From Parastagonospora avenae f. sp. tritici 18332-5 (taxonomy: Eukaryota; Ascomycota; Dothideomycetes; Pleosporales; Phaeosphaeriaceae), in contig JAFJTR010000094.1 in the NCBI GenBank assembly GCA_022559985.1, positions 47,586 to 111,585 of the forward strand: a stretch of DNA of 64,000 bases, given 5' to 3'. The position numbers and the translations under genes were made by a program. How positions within the stretch are numbered: position 1 is the first letter of the stretch; each line of letters opens with the position of its first letter. Positions 22,349 through 34,133 of this stretch are shown here, piece after piece. A model generated the notes under the pieces. It ran no database searches, had not been told where the DNA came from, and saw only the letters and a program-made list of their open reading frames with translations.

Positions 22349-23824
22349 CTACTCCTCATCCTCCTCCCCATCTTCTTCCTCAGCCTCCTCCTCAGCCTGT
22401 TCCTCTATGATCTTTTCCAGCAACTCCTCCGACGCCCAGACCTTCTTCTGCCTCGTCTGCGCGATGAATTCGAGGTGCGCGGGGCTCTCGTTCCATCGTT
22501 CGGTCTGCATCGAATGGTAGAAGCAGGTACGCTGCTCGAACGCCCATCGCAGGTTCTCCGCCCAACCACTGAAGTCCCCTTTGTGAGGCTGCTCGATGTC
22601 GTGTAGCATTCGGTAAGGAGGCTGCTTGCGCGGGCCGCCGAAAGCGTAAGCACTGAACATATCGGTTTCGCCGGCCATACGCTCCGCGTTGAAAGCACGA
22701 ACGACTGCGGCCTTGTCTGGTGCTGTCGCTTCTGCAGGAGGTGCAACGTATTCAGCGGAAGGAGGTGTGTAGTGTTCAGCTGGAGGAGGCGCGGGGTCCT
22801 CGACGCGAGCATTCCTTTCTTCTTCATTTGTCGCCCTCTTCATCGTCATGTCGTCGAGCCTGGCGCGTTTCTTTGGAGATTCTCCGTCGTTGCGCTGTAG
22901 TGTTGCGGTCGGTGTTGTGGTCGGTGTTGTGGTCGGTGTTGCGGTCGGCAATGCGGTCAGTGCTGCAATGGGCGTCGAGTCTCTTATCTGTTTCCAAAAG
23001 GTTTGCGTTTCTAGCTTCGCAATTCCTTTGCCCTTGCTCTCCGCTTGTGTCTGCAAGTTTGGTGTTTTCAACCTCGCAGCTCCCTTGCTCTGGCTCTCTT
23101 TCCTTGCCTCCAAGATACTCTTTGCTGCTTCTATCTCTGTCGCAGACCATATTTGACGATCGGCTGGCTGAACGGTCGCCCAGCGCTTGAAGATTTCACG
23201 ATCTTCATGTCCACGCCCAGCTAGTGCAGGTCCGTCGACGATAGCCAAGAGCAGGCTATAGTCTCGTGGGTAAAGCCATAGCTCATGCGGATTTTAAACG
23301 GAGTATTCGACCATCCTAGTCAAGTCGAGTCCCTCCTCGCCTTGTGGCCACCTGCGAACTGATTCAGCCAAGTCCCTGAAAGGAACGTTCCTGCTCTTGT
23401 TCAGATTGTCTGCTTCCTGTGGTTCCTCTGGTGTCTTGAAACCGTCAACGTTCAGATTGGATTCTTCCCAGGTATCTTTCAGAGCAATGTGCCATTCCCA
23501 ATGTGCTGTAATCTTCCAGCCGGTGAACCCTGCACGGTCCATGACTTGTGTGAGTGTCGAACCGCATTGGCTGCCAGTCCACTGGTTTTGGAGATCCAGG
23601 GCTGAATTCACGATGGCCCATATAGCGCGCGGGGTGGCTCCATTGGAAGCAAAGCGGTATACGGTGTTTGAAGATCGCAAGCTGTTTGGTAGGAAGGCCA
23701 GTACTTCATAAGCGGTGAGTCGTGCGTCCTTAGGGAACGGCAGGTTGCACGGAGGGGCATACGGCTCGAAAATTTCGTTGTTTCGTGTCTGGTAGCGCCT
23801 GCTCTTAGGCTCGAAAGACTCCAT
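22349..23824 (-). pseudogene. RCVQYA-family protein, copy E, one in-frame stop
   Basis: One frame of 492 codons from ATG 23824 (MESFEPKSRRYQTRNN) to 22349, interrupted only by TAA at 23294-23296. Module I: NLPFPKDARLTAYEVLAFLP, then NSLRSSNTVYRFASNGATPR. Module II: PFRDLAESVRRWPQGEEGL, then DLTRMVEYSV, the stop, NPHELWLYPRDYSLLL. The stop falls inside the signature, and the reading on both sides matches other copies. Downstream are a 12-bp repeat giving a TPTTTP array (about 22901-22955), the NLS-like SPKKRARLDD and a C-terminal block FSGWAENLRWAFEQRTCFY shared with copy F (SDWAENIRWAKEQYDVYG). The tail is strongly acidic. Probably a recent loss; readthrough or an error cannot be excluded. 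Confidence 0.7.
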
Positions 23825-24231
23825 GGAGTGCAGGTCTGCGCGGAAGATGGGAGCTATTAATCCAGGAGAGAAGTACTGTGACCCTCCCTGGCTGGACGAT
23901 CTGTGTAGGGGATCTAGCAGGTCCAGTCTGGAAGAAGCTCCTGACCAAGGAGATGTTTGGCTGCCACAACAACCGCTCCGCTACAGCTGCTGGTCCAAGC
24001 GTCTCAGTCAATTTTGGCTGGCCACGGACGCCTCTAACGCCGTCGCACTGCTCACACCCCATCACATATTTTGGCTCAGCATAGCTTTACCCTTGGAGTG
24101 TTCACACGATACATTGCTCGCACACCAAGAAGCTCGTGCGGTCACAGGACCTGGTAGGTAACGCGCACTCCTCGATCCTTTTTGCTGTACTCAAGCACAA
24201 GTCACTCAACTAACAAGGTCGAGATACCGCA

Positions 24232-26085
24232 ATGGCGTCTCCACTCGCAGCAAACAACGCGTTCGGCGCAGGCAGTCCCAGTTGGAACCTGTCTTTCCCG
24301 TCAGGTAACATGACAGCTGCCGAGCTCGTCGCATATACTCCACACTGGTGAGCAAATTCGAAAGTGTGAAATGCATGTGAGGCGTTCCGTGGCCTGATGA
24401 GGACCTTGTCTAGGCTGAAGAGCGTCGACGTGATTGACCGCTTCATCACCAATGGTGGTAAATCAATTTCGATCGCTGCCCTGGTCAACGAGTTTAGGAA
24501 ACTGCCTGGTGACGGCGTGTTCCTCCCGAACTCTGTCACTGTCATGATGTCTTATGGCATGCGGCGAGCAGGCTATCGCAACTGGAAAGTGGCTACGCAC
24601 TCTGAGTACCGGCGGCCAGACCCAGACATGGTTGAGACGGATCTCAACGTGGAGGACTTTCGAGCACCCCGCGAGACGCATCCCAAGCGTGCTCCTTCAG
24701 GACAAGTGTCAACTGAGATCAAAGCAAACTTGGAGGCAGATCCCATCCTGTTCCAGTCACTCGCCCGACACGTTAAGAAACACCCAACCGGGGATGATGC
24801 CCTTGACCTTGCACGTTGTGTGCAGTACGCCCTCTGCCAACCAGACGAGGAATGGTACTTCCCCACAGACTTTGAGGCCTTAGTTGAGAAGCTTGGCGGA
24901 CCCGCAACGGTTACCAACGCTCACCTCGATCAACAAATCTTCGCCCGCCGCCAGGGCTACGTCTTCCGATCACCGACGAAAATTGCTCCCAGGGCTACAC
25001 CCACGATCAAGAGTGAGTCCACTCTGTTCGACGAATACACACCCACGATCAAGATTGAACCCACTCCGTTCGACGAGTATCTGGATAACCCCAGCGTTAT
25101 GTCTCTATCCAGGAGGTTCACTGGAGGTTCTTACGCACCAGCCTCGGGCTCACCACTGAAGCGCATGATGGGTACCGACGGTACGATGGAATCTGGTGGT
25201 AGGAGAAAGAGCGGAAGGCTGGCGAAGAAGGCCAGTGTCAACTTTCGAGACCACGGCTCGGACTTTGAGGCAAGTCTGCTCTGCCATGGTGTCTAGAACA
25301 TCCTGCTGACAACAGTGTAGGACAACGACGAGGTCGCCTCCCCTCCGTCTGGCTATACAACTCCAGCAAAGCGCCGCCGGCTTGCCGGACTGCCGCCCGT
25401 CCGCGCATCGCCTCTTAACGACAGCGACTTCCACCAGGACGACTCCGAGTCCGACGAGGAGATTCCAGAAGCTGATGTGGTCATCGAGGATGAACTGGTA
25501 ACGCCCACCAAAGGCTCTCGTGGTCGCGCCGCCGCTCGCAAGGCGCGTGAGGTCATCCGCGGTATCACCTCCGAGACTCGGCGCAACATCGACGTTCTCG
25601 CCAAGCAGAAGGTGAAGACCACAATCTCACCCAACAAGCCCGATATGGCCACTGCGCCCATGGCTATGGCAGAAGTTGAGGTCAGCCAAGAGATGATGGA
25701 GTTGGCGCGCAGGTTCCCCTGGGGTCCGCCTGTCTGCCTTCAGCCGCCCATTCTGTCCGAGAACCGTCTCCGCGTCGACTCGTCCTCGATCCGCCTCTAC
25801 GCTGCCGACGGAGCTATCACCTTGGAGGATATGTGGAACAGCGCCCTGTCGTCTACCCGCTTCAACGGCCCGCGTCGTCACGCGCCTTTCCGCGAGTTGT
25901 ACCGCTTGACCGACCCTATGCCGATGGATGTCAGCGACTGGGCCGAGAACATTCGCTGGGCCAAAGAGCAGTATGACGTCTACGGTAGCGCTACGTGGAC
26001 TGAGTACGACTACCACCTCCAGGTCATCACCGAGCACCGTAGGGAGGTCATGTGGGTCAGCGACCAGTACATCTCGTTCGCTTGA
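24232..26085 (+). CDS. RCVQYA-family protein, copy F
   Basis: Three exons, 24232-24347, 24414-25269 and 25321-26085, giving 578 aa. The first intron is GT-AG (donor GTGAGC). The second has a GC donor in the ideal context GAG|GCAAGT and ends in GTGTAG. Module I: WNLSFPSGNMTAAELVAYTP, then VIDRFITNGGKSISIAALVN. Module II: FQSLARHVKKHPTGDDALDL, then ARCVQYALCQPDEEWYFP and TDFEALVEKLG. A duplicated TPTIK motif follows, then RRKSGRLAKK and KRRRLAG basic clusters, an acidic stretch and the C-terminal WAEN module. It is the most complete copy and a good reference for the family. Product unknown; nuclear by inference from the basic clusters. Confidence 0.78.
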
Positions 26086-28084
26086 TTCGGTGGAATGTCT
26101 CGTCACAGCAGAAGCAACATTGGTGTCATTAGTAACTAGTTTTCCTTGACACGCGTGTCTTGTTACACGGCTTTGTTACTTCGGATTGTACGAACTACTA
26201 GAGGATATGGATGGATATTGTGCGACTTCTTGGATTGGGGCCTTGCACGGAGTTGGAGCCACGTTACATACTGCTAACGCGCTGCGTATCCACAAGAAAA
26301 TGAATGGAAAACTCTACTCGGATAACTCTTGAATTGCGTGATATTGATTGATCGTCTACTGTGATTAACATGCATTTTTGCCGGCTGACGAGCAAGCTCT
26401 CAAGATCTGAACCAGACATAGACTTGTGCTTGTCTGGCTACCAACGATGAGAGTGCATGTAAGAATGAGTGGTCTGCAAGCTGACGATGTGCCTTCTACG
26501 AAACCTCCAAGAGCGGCTGTCTAAGATGTCTCTGATATCTATGCGCGCACTGACACTACTTATGCAAAGACATGCGACCAAGTGAGGAGAGGGTCATAAG
26601 GTCTGGTAGATGACGAGCGTTCAGTACATCGAGAAGGCGAACTACCTCAACGAGCTCACTCTACCGTGCCAGAATGAGCAGGCTCGCCAGACTCAAGCGC
26701 ACCTTGTCCTGTTCGTGCAGTTGCTTGGTCCAAACAGGTGCCGCCACGGCCCTGCCAGCACGGCCGCCTGCGGAGGCATGCGCCAGCATACGAGATACGC
26801 ATCACGCAACATTGCCCGACTGTCCTTGATGTGAGCCGCGGTCGTCTACTTCAGCATTTCAGCAGCCAGCGGCGCAAGACGGGCCTTCCTGCCCGTCTCT
26901 TGCACCTGCTGGAGCATCATGCGAAGTGCGACGCCGAGTGTGGTACCTATTCGGATCCTGCAGCGACGTTTCATTCCACTATGGGCTGCGATCTCGTTCG
27001 CGGCGGCAGCTCCTTCCGCGCACGCAGAACTCGATGTCCGCAGGGCCTTCTGTCGTCCAGGATTGTGTACTCCCAGTCTGACAGCCTTACTATCGCATGA
27101 TAAGTATGGGTTCGAATGCCTTTGAGGCAGATGCGGCGCTGCTAGCCCGATGTCACATTCTCAGCGTGGCACTGTCGGACACTGGAGAGCGGCGTTGTCG
27201 AGCGTATGGTGTTGAGATGTGTCAATCAATCCGTCAGACATGTTTCTGAGAGTATGATAGGCGATAGAAGTAATAGCTGGGTGCGAATGCGGTGATGCTG
27301 TTGTGAGGCTGATTAGTTGGAGCTGTGGGGGACATGTTCGGCTGCGTACGTGCCACGCACAGAGCACATGAAGTGAGAGCATGTCTTTCGAGCTTCGCAA
27401 TCAATCATGCAAAGGTTCGAAAGATCATTTAATTGTGTTCTGAGACGAGTTGTTTCGAGAATGCCCGCAACACTGGTCACTGGCTGACACGATAGCAATT
27501 TCAGGTATGTCCACACATGGATATGCAGACATAGCTACTATACTAGTAGACACATAGAGCAAGCAGCAAAGAGATCAAGATGTTGATTTGTTTTTTCCAC
27601 TTGAAGTTTTCGTAAATCAAGTAGCTGCAGGCCATGCGATGCGAACAGGATGTGCGCCAAAGCCAGTCCCGGGGTATCATACTGTCACGCTACCCAAACT
27701 CCAAAAAGCAGACTGCCCATTGTCGCTTGGCCCAATATAAAACCCCGTGTGCGAACGGGTACAATTAGTCATCTATCTTCTTGAGATAGGATGTACATAA
27801 AAATGTCCTTCTCTTTTGTAAAATGGTAAGGAAAAGGGCAAATATGCCTGCATTACGGATGCGAAGAATGACTGCATGAAGTTGAGAAGTGACGCGAGAA
27901 ACGAAAGAAAGGCTGAGTGGCTAGACCTATACTGTTGGCCGTTGCGCAGGGGGTAAGCGCTGCCATGCGACTTTGCACCCTTGTACTGTCTGTGATGTCG
28001 GATGTGGATGAGTACGAGGGCCAAAGAGAGGTTACCTCACTGCCAATAAGGAAGCCAGTAGGGCCTCGAGATACTGGCGGTATC
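26086..28084. other. Long gene-poor stretch
   Basis: About 2 kb. The frames at 26610-26834, 26738-27100 and 26919-27125 overlap each other and have no motif. A TATAAAA at about 27736 has no evident gene behind it. I see no supported feature. Confidence 0.4.
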
Positions 28085-30197
28085 TCAATCATGGTAGTAA
28101 GGATGAGTGTAGGCCCCATCGTTGTAGTAAGGGCCGTTCTCATTAGGAGATTGTGTCCCGTCATCATTGAGATCTGGGTACACCGTCGCGTTTGGGGTCG
28201 TGTCCTCAAAGGGTTGTTGCGGTGGAGGCTGGATATTGCTTCGTGGATCCGAATCACCCAGGAGAATCCCGGGCAAAACACCATTAAATGTCAGCCTGGC
28301 ACCTCGGTTCTCACGGTACACTGTGAACTGCGTCTCACGTGACTCTACTAGTCATCTGCTTACTCATCTTAGTTGTGTATATAATCGTTCTACGTAGCTC
28401 TCTCAATACAACAACCTTCTCCCTCTTTCATGTCTGCTCAGTCCTCCCACATCTAACATCAAACATGTGGTAACCGCTGTCGAAGGTAAACTCACCCTGT
28501 CCGTCGAACGGGTTCGGAGCCGCTCCCGTGAAGCTCTGAGCCGTACCCATGTTGGCAGTTGGCACGAGATGGCTGTTTGTCATACCCTGAAAGGTGTGAT
28601 CGGAAATCCAAGTGTGTGGTTGGGCGAAGTTGGGGAAGGCACTAGTCGCCTGAGGAACGAATTGTGGACCGTCTACAAATGCACCAGCAAAGTCAGACTG
28701 TGCGGTAGCATTCGGAGGGAACTGAATAGGCTGACGAGCATACCATGGTGTGGCCTCTGAGGGATCATACAGGTCTAGTGCAAGAGGGTGCTGGAAACGG
28801 GGAGCTTCAGACACCATGCCCGTGGACTGATCGAATCCTGCCCAAGGGTCTTGAAGAGGCTGCTGATTGTACCACGTTCGGGCCACCGAAGAGTAATAGG
28901 GGTTCAGTGTAGCAGTAGGATGGAAAGTTGGAGCTTCAGACATCGCACCCATGGGCTGACAGAATCCTGCCGAAGGATCTTGCGCGGAATGGGGCTGGAT
29001 ATGATCCTCGACCTCTGGCAGATTGCGCAGGAGGGTGGCATCCGTTCGCTGGAGCTTTTCAAGCCGTGCACTTGATTCCTTCAGTGAGCTCTTGTTCGGC
29101 GTCTTTCGGGATTTCTTGACTCCTCCCGTAGGCCACTTGGCGATGGCAGGCCGAGAGCTAGGCGTCGAAGCAACTCCACGAGATAGCCATGCAGGGGCCG
29201 AATATCCGGGAGCCTGTGCTAGTATACCCTGATTGTGGACACGTATAGCGATTGCTGGCTGAGCTGCATGTGGAGCGGGATGGGGCTGTGCAGCCAGATG
29301 ATGATTCGGGAAGCCAGGAGCTGGCTGAGTCGCTACAATGGCCACTGGAACGGTCGGCGCAGCGTTGGTCTGGGCAGCCACAGCCACTGGTACGGTCGGC
29401 GCAGCATTGATCTGGGCAGCTGCAGCCGCCCGCTCGGCAGATAAGCGATGCGCAGAAGGAATCAATGGCGCGAGGGGAAATGGTGTCCGCCCATTGTTCC
29501 ACCGACGGAATACCTCTCCGTCGTAGTTGTATGGCTGTACAAACTGTCGACCGAGAGTCTTGATCAGGAGCTTGAAGTGACCTGGGAACATCCAGTTCTC
29601 TTCGGGATGAACGGACGCGTATTGCACGCAGCGGGTGAGATTAAGGCCATCACCCTTCATGACTGAAGGAAACCGCTTCACTCCCACCGCCAGCGAAGCG
29701 AAGGGGATATTGTCGACAAGTGTCCCGTTAGTGCCCAAGTCAGGGGTCATTTTGGTAAGGCACAGGTCAGTAGGGTCGAAAACTTGTCCAACAATCCTGT
29801 TCTTTATGTCGTAGCTCTGATGGAGGCTGATGGTCCACTCGAGGTCGGCCGGGACTTGCTTGTCTTCGACAGTCTTCGTGCCGGCGAACTTGTAGATGCC
29901 CTTGGCGCGCATCGGCTTCTGCATCATCTTGCAGATGGAGTTCTTTCCGACCTTGCCCTTGCTGCTTGGATCGCGGTAGTAGTTGACCATAGTCTCCAAT
30001 GTCTGGTTGGAGACGCCGTTGGAAGCCATGCGGAACGCGATATCATGGTTTCGGATCCAATTTGGGTTTAGAGCCATGATCTCGCAGATCGTGATAGGCT
30101 CGTCCTGAGGGAATTTAAGAAGCTGGGTAGGCGCATCTGCGAATAGAGGCGAGTTGTCCTTCCTGTTACTCCCGTCCTTCCGCGTGGAAGGCGCCAT
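28085..30197 (-). pseudogene. RCVQYA-family protein, copy G, split by a solo LTR
   Basis: Single frame from ATG 30197. The present product is 589 aa and stops at 28428 inside an LTR. Module I: LLKFPQDEPITICEIMALNP, then DIAFRMASNGVSNQTLETMV. Module II: IPFASLAVGVKRFP, then GLNLTRCVQYASVHPEENW and MFPGHFKLLIKTLG, ending FRRWNNGR. A long A/P/Q-rich low-complexity region follows, with duplicated PTVPVA and AxxFHPTA-type repeats. After YHMFD the reading enters the LTR (about nine foreign residues). Dropping the LTR and one duplication continues in frame as GVLPGILLGDSDPRS and on to a stop at 28085, so the ancestral protein was about 66 residues longer beyond the insertion point. The truncated protein could still be made, because both modules are upstream of the insertion. 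Confidence 0.75.
28289..28458 (+). mobile_element. Solo LTR, type A, inside the copy-G coding region
   Basis: 170 bp, starting TGTCAGCCTGGCACCTC and ending CCCACATCTAACA, flanked by TTAAA (28284-28288) and TCAAA (28459-28463), a 5-bp duplication with one C/T difference. It contains TATATAAT and the block CTCTCAATACAACAACCTTC. The same element, on the other strand, lies at 61844-62012. Confidence 0.8.
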
Positions 30198-31758
30198 GGA
30201 TACTTCGTTCGTTCAGGCTTGTGGTGCAGTCCTTTGGAACCCGGATGGCTTGCAGTGCACTGTTAGCTTGGTTGCTTTGATGAGAATGGAGTACAGCCAC
30301 TTGACGCAATTATGTTGCGGTCCATAGATGGAGGTAGATACTTACTTGTGAATACAGAGCCTTACAAGAAAAGTACTGCAGCGGATTTGAATGAATCCGT
30401 GGTAGTTGAGGTGATGAAAGGCGCGGTGAGAAGAGGATGAAAGGCTGGTAATGGAGGGGAGACGATGTTCATATACGCAGCGGGTACGAGAAAGCGCGGG
30501 TGGTGACCGAAGTGCCGACTAGCCCACTTTTCTTCGAGAAAGGTATTCCGTCATGAGTTCACAGTGTTTAAGATGAAGTTCGCTATAATGCAACAGACCA
30601 ATAAGAGGGCTCGAATTCACAGCTCTCGCGATGAGGGTACGTGCACTAGCTCCATAAAATCGTGCAGGAGTAACTATCCTGCGTGTATCTAGGTGGGACT
30701 AGCCCGAACGAGTAAGTCAGCGAAGTGCAGGAATAAGACTGCGTAGCAGAACTCTCTTTGTAGGCTGTACAAAGCTGCAGAACACGGGGAGTCCCCGCAG
30801 ACATGACGTCGATCACCACGACGCGATCGCGGGCGCGTTAGGAAGTGCGCAATTTGAACGAATCGGGAACATAAAACAGGCCCCGGAAGATCGGAACGCG
30901 GGAAGAGAGGTTCTCGGGACGATTGCATATTGACTGGAAATCTATACATTGGCTGCGTGAGCGAGAACCGGATGGAGGAATCAAGACGCGAAGGGCGCGC
31001 TCTGAATGCGCCGCCAAATTGCCAGTGGCTCGACGCTTGCGATCCGGATGCAGAAGCATGGCAACAAGCGCGCACTTGAAATCGAATGGAAAAACTGCAG
31101 ATATGTTGGAATGAAACAAATGTTGGGCCTTCAATATTCCAACCAAAAAGATCTTTCATGCGGCGCAAGCCAGAGTGCAAATTGATGGAATGATTTGAGC
31201 AACTGCACGGCCAGTCTTCAACTGGTCCAAGTCAGATGCTTCAAGGGGCCTCCGTGGGGGAATTGTATATCATTCCATCCAATGTGGTAATGAAGTTGAT
31301 CCTGCGAGAGCTTGGTCGTCGCAAGCCGTTGGCAATCAAGTCGAAGGTTGCTGCTTGTTCACACTTTCCCTAGAATTTGAGAGCAACAAAACCGAGTCAT
31401 AAGATCAAACTTGCAAATAATTGACCTCATCGCCGTCTTCTGGACATTGGAACTATGTGGTACAAACTGGACGTTGATGACTTGACGTTGAATTTCGCTC
31501 CCACTAGCGTCTCGGCTAGGTACAAGCATTCATGCAGGTACTGTAGATCGCCCCTGTCTAGGCCAGAACAAAGACAGGAGGAAGATCATGAAAAATCATT
31601 GCGCGCAGAGATCGACATTGTGTTCAGCTGCGTGTTGCCGATATGGGTAGCTTGCGCAACCCCGAGAAAGCAGTGCGGCATTACTCCAGTTCGACCGCAG
31701 CGCTTTCGGAATATCCGCATCTCTACGCGACCATCCCAAGTGCGAAGTGTTGGCCTCC
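30198..31758. other. Gene-poor stretch upstream of copy G
   Basis: About 1.5 kb including the copy-G promoter. Open frames near 30689-31180 (minus) and 31455-31934 (plus) have no motif or consistent splice support. Confidence 0.4.
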
Positions 31759-32092
31759 TTACCTCTCGCCAGATGCGCCTGAATTCTTCCTCAGGACCAA
31801 GATCTGGCCGCCGCCTGCATCCTTTCGATATTCCCAATAGTCGTTCTCCACCACTTCGGCTTTTCCCTCCTTCGCAAGACGCTGCACTTCAGCCTCAAAA
31901 CCCTTCTCTTGCCAATAGCTCTCCAGTATCGTAGCAACGACAATGCCGCTAATCTTTATCACCCTCAAGAACTCCTCCAGTGGCTCTGATCCAAGATATC
32001 CGTGTGTAAAGGTACCGCAGCATGTGACTACATCGTGCGTCCCTGCTGGCTGCGAAGACGCGCTCGAGAAGTGTATGCTTTGCGCTATCAGT
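31759..32092 (-). pseudogene. C-terminal fragment of a class I SAM methyltransferase
   Basis: The minus-strand frame reads AGTHDVVTCCGTFTHGYLG (motif with D-V-V-T-C, the beta-4 strand of a Rossmann-fold methyltransferase), then EPLEEFLRVIKISGIVVATI (the 'leader' helix and beta-5 region) and a C-terminal YWEYRKDAGGGQILVLR. This is the usual end of small fungal methyltransferase-domain proteins. The SAM-binding N-terminal half with a GxGxG motif is absent, and a TGA closes the frame upstream near 32100. It is therefore a remnant. The family identification is by motif only. Confidence 0.5.
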
Positions 32093-34133
32093 CATACTCA
32101 AGGATATCTCTCCTCAGTACGATTCTGATTCCGGATAGCGTTGAGCGTAGCAATGACCAGCTATACAGCCGATGCGAAAGAAACCGGTGGAAAGCCGTGT
32201 TGATGCATCGTTGGCTGAACAGCTGCAGCGTGCACGTTGCTGTGCTCATCTTACGTCATGCTGCCCCACACAGATAACCTACTCTACACCTTGCGAACCA
32301 CGACGTTACACCATAGGCACAGAAGTATTGCGATTGAAGTTGCAGCAATTTTGCATGTTCCTAGCCACGTGGAAGAGTGCGGGGGTCAAAATGTATCCCT
32401 ACACCAGTCAGCAAAGAAAAGAAAACACAATCGTTCGCCTACCGCAGGCTCAAAAGAATCCCATAGAACGATATCTCGACAAACAGCAGTCTCGATGATG
32501 AAGGACGTCAGTATCAATCACGTGGAAATAGCGGTTAGCGCGGCTCTCGCGTGTCGAGGTCTGGGAAGCAAGCGCGACGTTTGAACGCGACGACGCCCCA
32601 CATCAGCTGCATCCACCACATAGGACGTAACGGACACCTCACAGCCGTGTATCGTTTGTCATGCCATTTTCCAGGCTATATGAAAGCGGTTACGATCTAG
32701 AACCTGCATTCGTGACGAATTTCAGCAACTTGTTCGATCTCGAAGCGCAAAGGGAGGATTTGATCCACCATCCGCTATACACTGTCTGCAGATCAGGTGC
32801 AGTGAGGATTCCCATTTTCAAGTCGCTCTCTTCCAGTCTGGGGTGAATCAGCCACAGCGATAATGACCACAGGTTAGTCACGCAACTATTGATGGTATTG
32901 AGGGAGTCTATATCCAAGTCTCCTGCGGCACCTAAGCGGCTAGTATGCATTCTCGAGCGTACGACCATTTCCGCTCATTTGACTAGTCTAGACATCGGCA
33001 TCAGCGATTCAAGGACGATCGAGAGCCGGCTCCGCTCCTGCGAAACCGTAAATGAGTTTCTCGGTGATCCTAAGCGTAAAACCATGACTTTCAAAATAGA
33101 GAGGGAGGCATGTGTACATTTAGGGCGTGCCATGAAAATCGGCCGGGTGGATTGTTCGTGGGAAATGATGATGAAGAATAACGGCGCCCATTTCCATATC
33201 GTCAAGGGATCGGAACATGTTCGGGGTGGACGGGAAGCATGGTACAAAAGAAGCTTCAAGGCCAAGAAATTGATCCAAAATATCGGAGAGAGCAATCTGA
33301 GAGTCATAGTTGGAGCGAACTTCGAACACTTCTGGAATGTCAGACTGCCAGCGCTCAACGTCGGCACCAACGCTCGATCAGAAGTCTCCGCGAGCCGTTC
33401 ACCTCAGGGGAGAACTACTGGCGAACCTGAGCGCCAGGCTGGTGTCATGAGGAGAGCGGAGCCCGAGGAAGTCATCGATCGCATCCGCGGTGACAAGAGA
33501 CCACGTTCATACGATGTGCAATTTCAAAAGGCTGTCAGCTCAGCCTGTAATTATCGGAGATGCGTTGTCATCTCTGGCACCCATCAGTATGCCGGCGTCT
33601 TGCCTGTGTTCAAGTTGAGCATCGAACGCGCAAGGTTTCCAGACTGCAACTCCGAAAGTCTACAACACATCAGCAATCCTAATATTTAGTTATAACTTAA
33701 CGTACTTTTGACCATGTTTTCCCGGCTGTTTATTCGACACGCGCCAGGGAGGTCCGTGGATGAATGCGACCATGGGAGAAGCACCGAAATGGCCGAGTTT
33801 GTTGGGATCAATCATGAGACGGTGAGAAGAACAGTCAAAGCATTGTCGAACCGTGCAGCTTGAGCGACCGAGTTTGCGCGACATTGAGAAACTCGTACGA
33901 CATCATCTCAGCCGCGATGCAGGGGAAAGAGCCTTGGGAGCGAGGCTTGCCAGCCAATGGCCGATCTGCCGACGCGTGACTTTGAGTCCGAGAGCCTCGG
34001 TCCAGTGTTGGCCGCGGTTGCCCCACAAGAACGTTAAAGCTCCATCTCCGCACTCCACAAGTTCCAGCTCAGCATCTCCTGGCATCTCAGAACATCAATC
34101 AGACTTCACAGACTATCTTTTTCAATCGCAAAA
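32093..34133. other. Gene-poor stretch with one doubtful frame
   Basis: About 2 kb. The longest frame (32889-33689, plus, 266 codons) shows no motif, and minus-strand frames across the same DNA (32690-32968, 33120-33329) look equally plausible. None is called. The right end is the thiolase promoter; a pyrimidine-rich leader precedes 34134. Confidence 0.35.

Noticed and set aside
26610..27125. Overlapping Ala/Arg-rich frames after copy F
   Set aside because: Three frames compete, none with motif; GC-rich composition alone can keep frames open.
32889..33689. 266-codon plus-strand frame
   Set aside because: Competing minus-strand frames look as good; no recognisable domain; no start context or introns.
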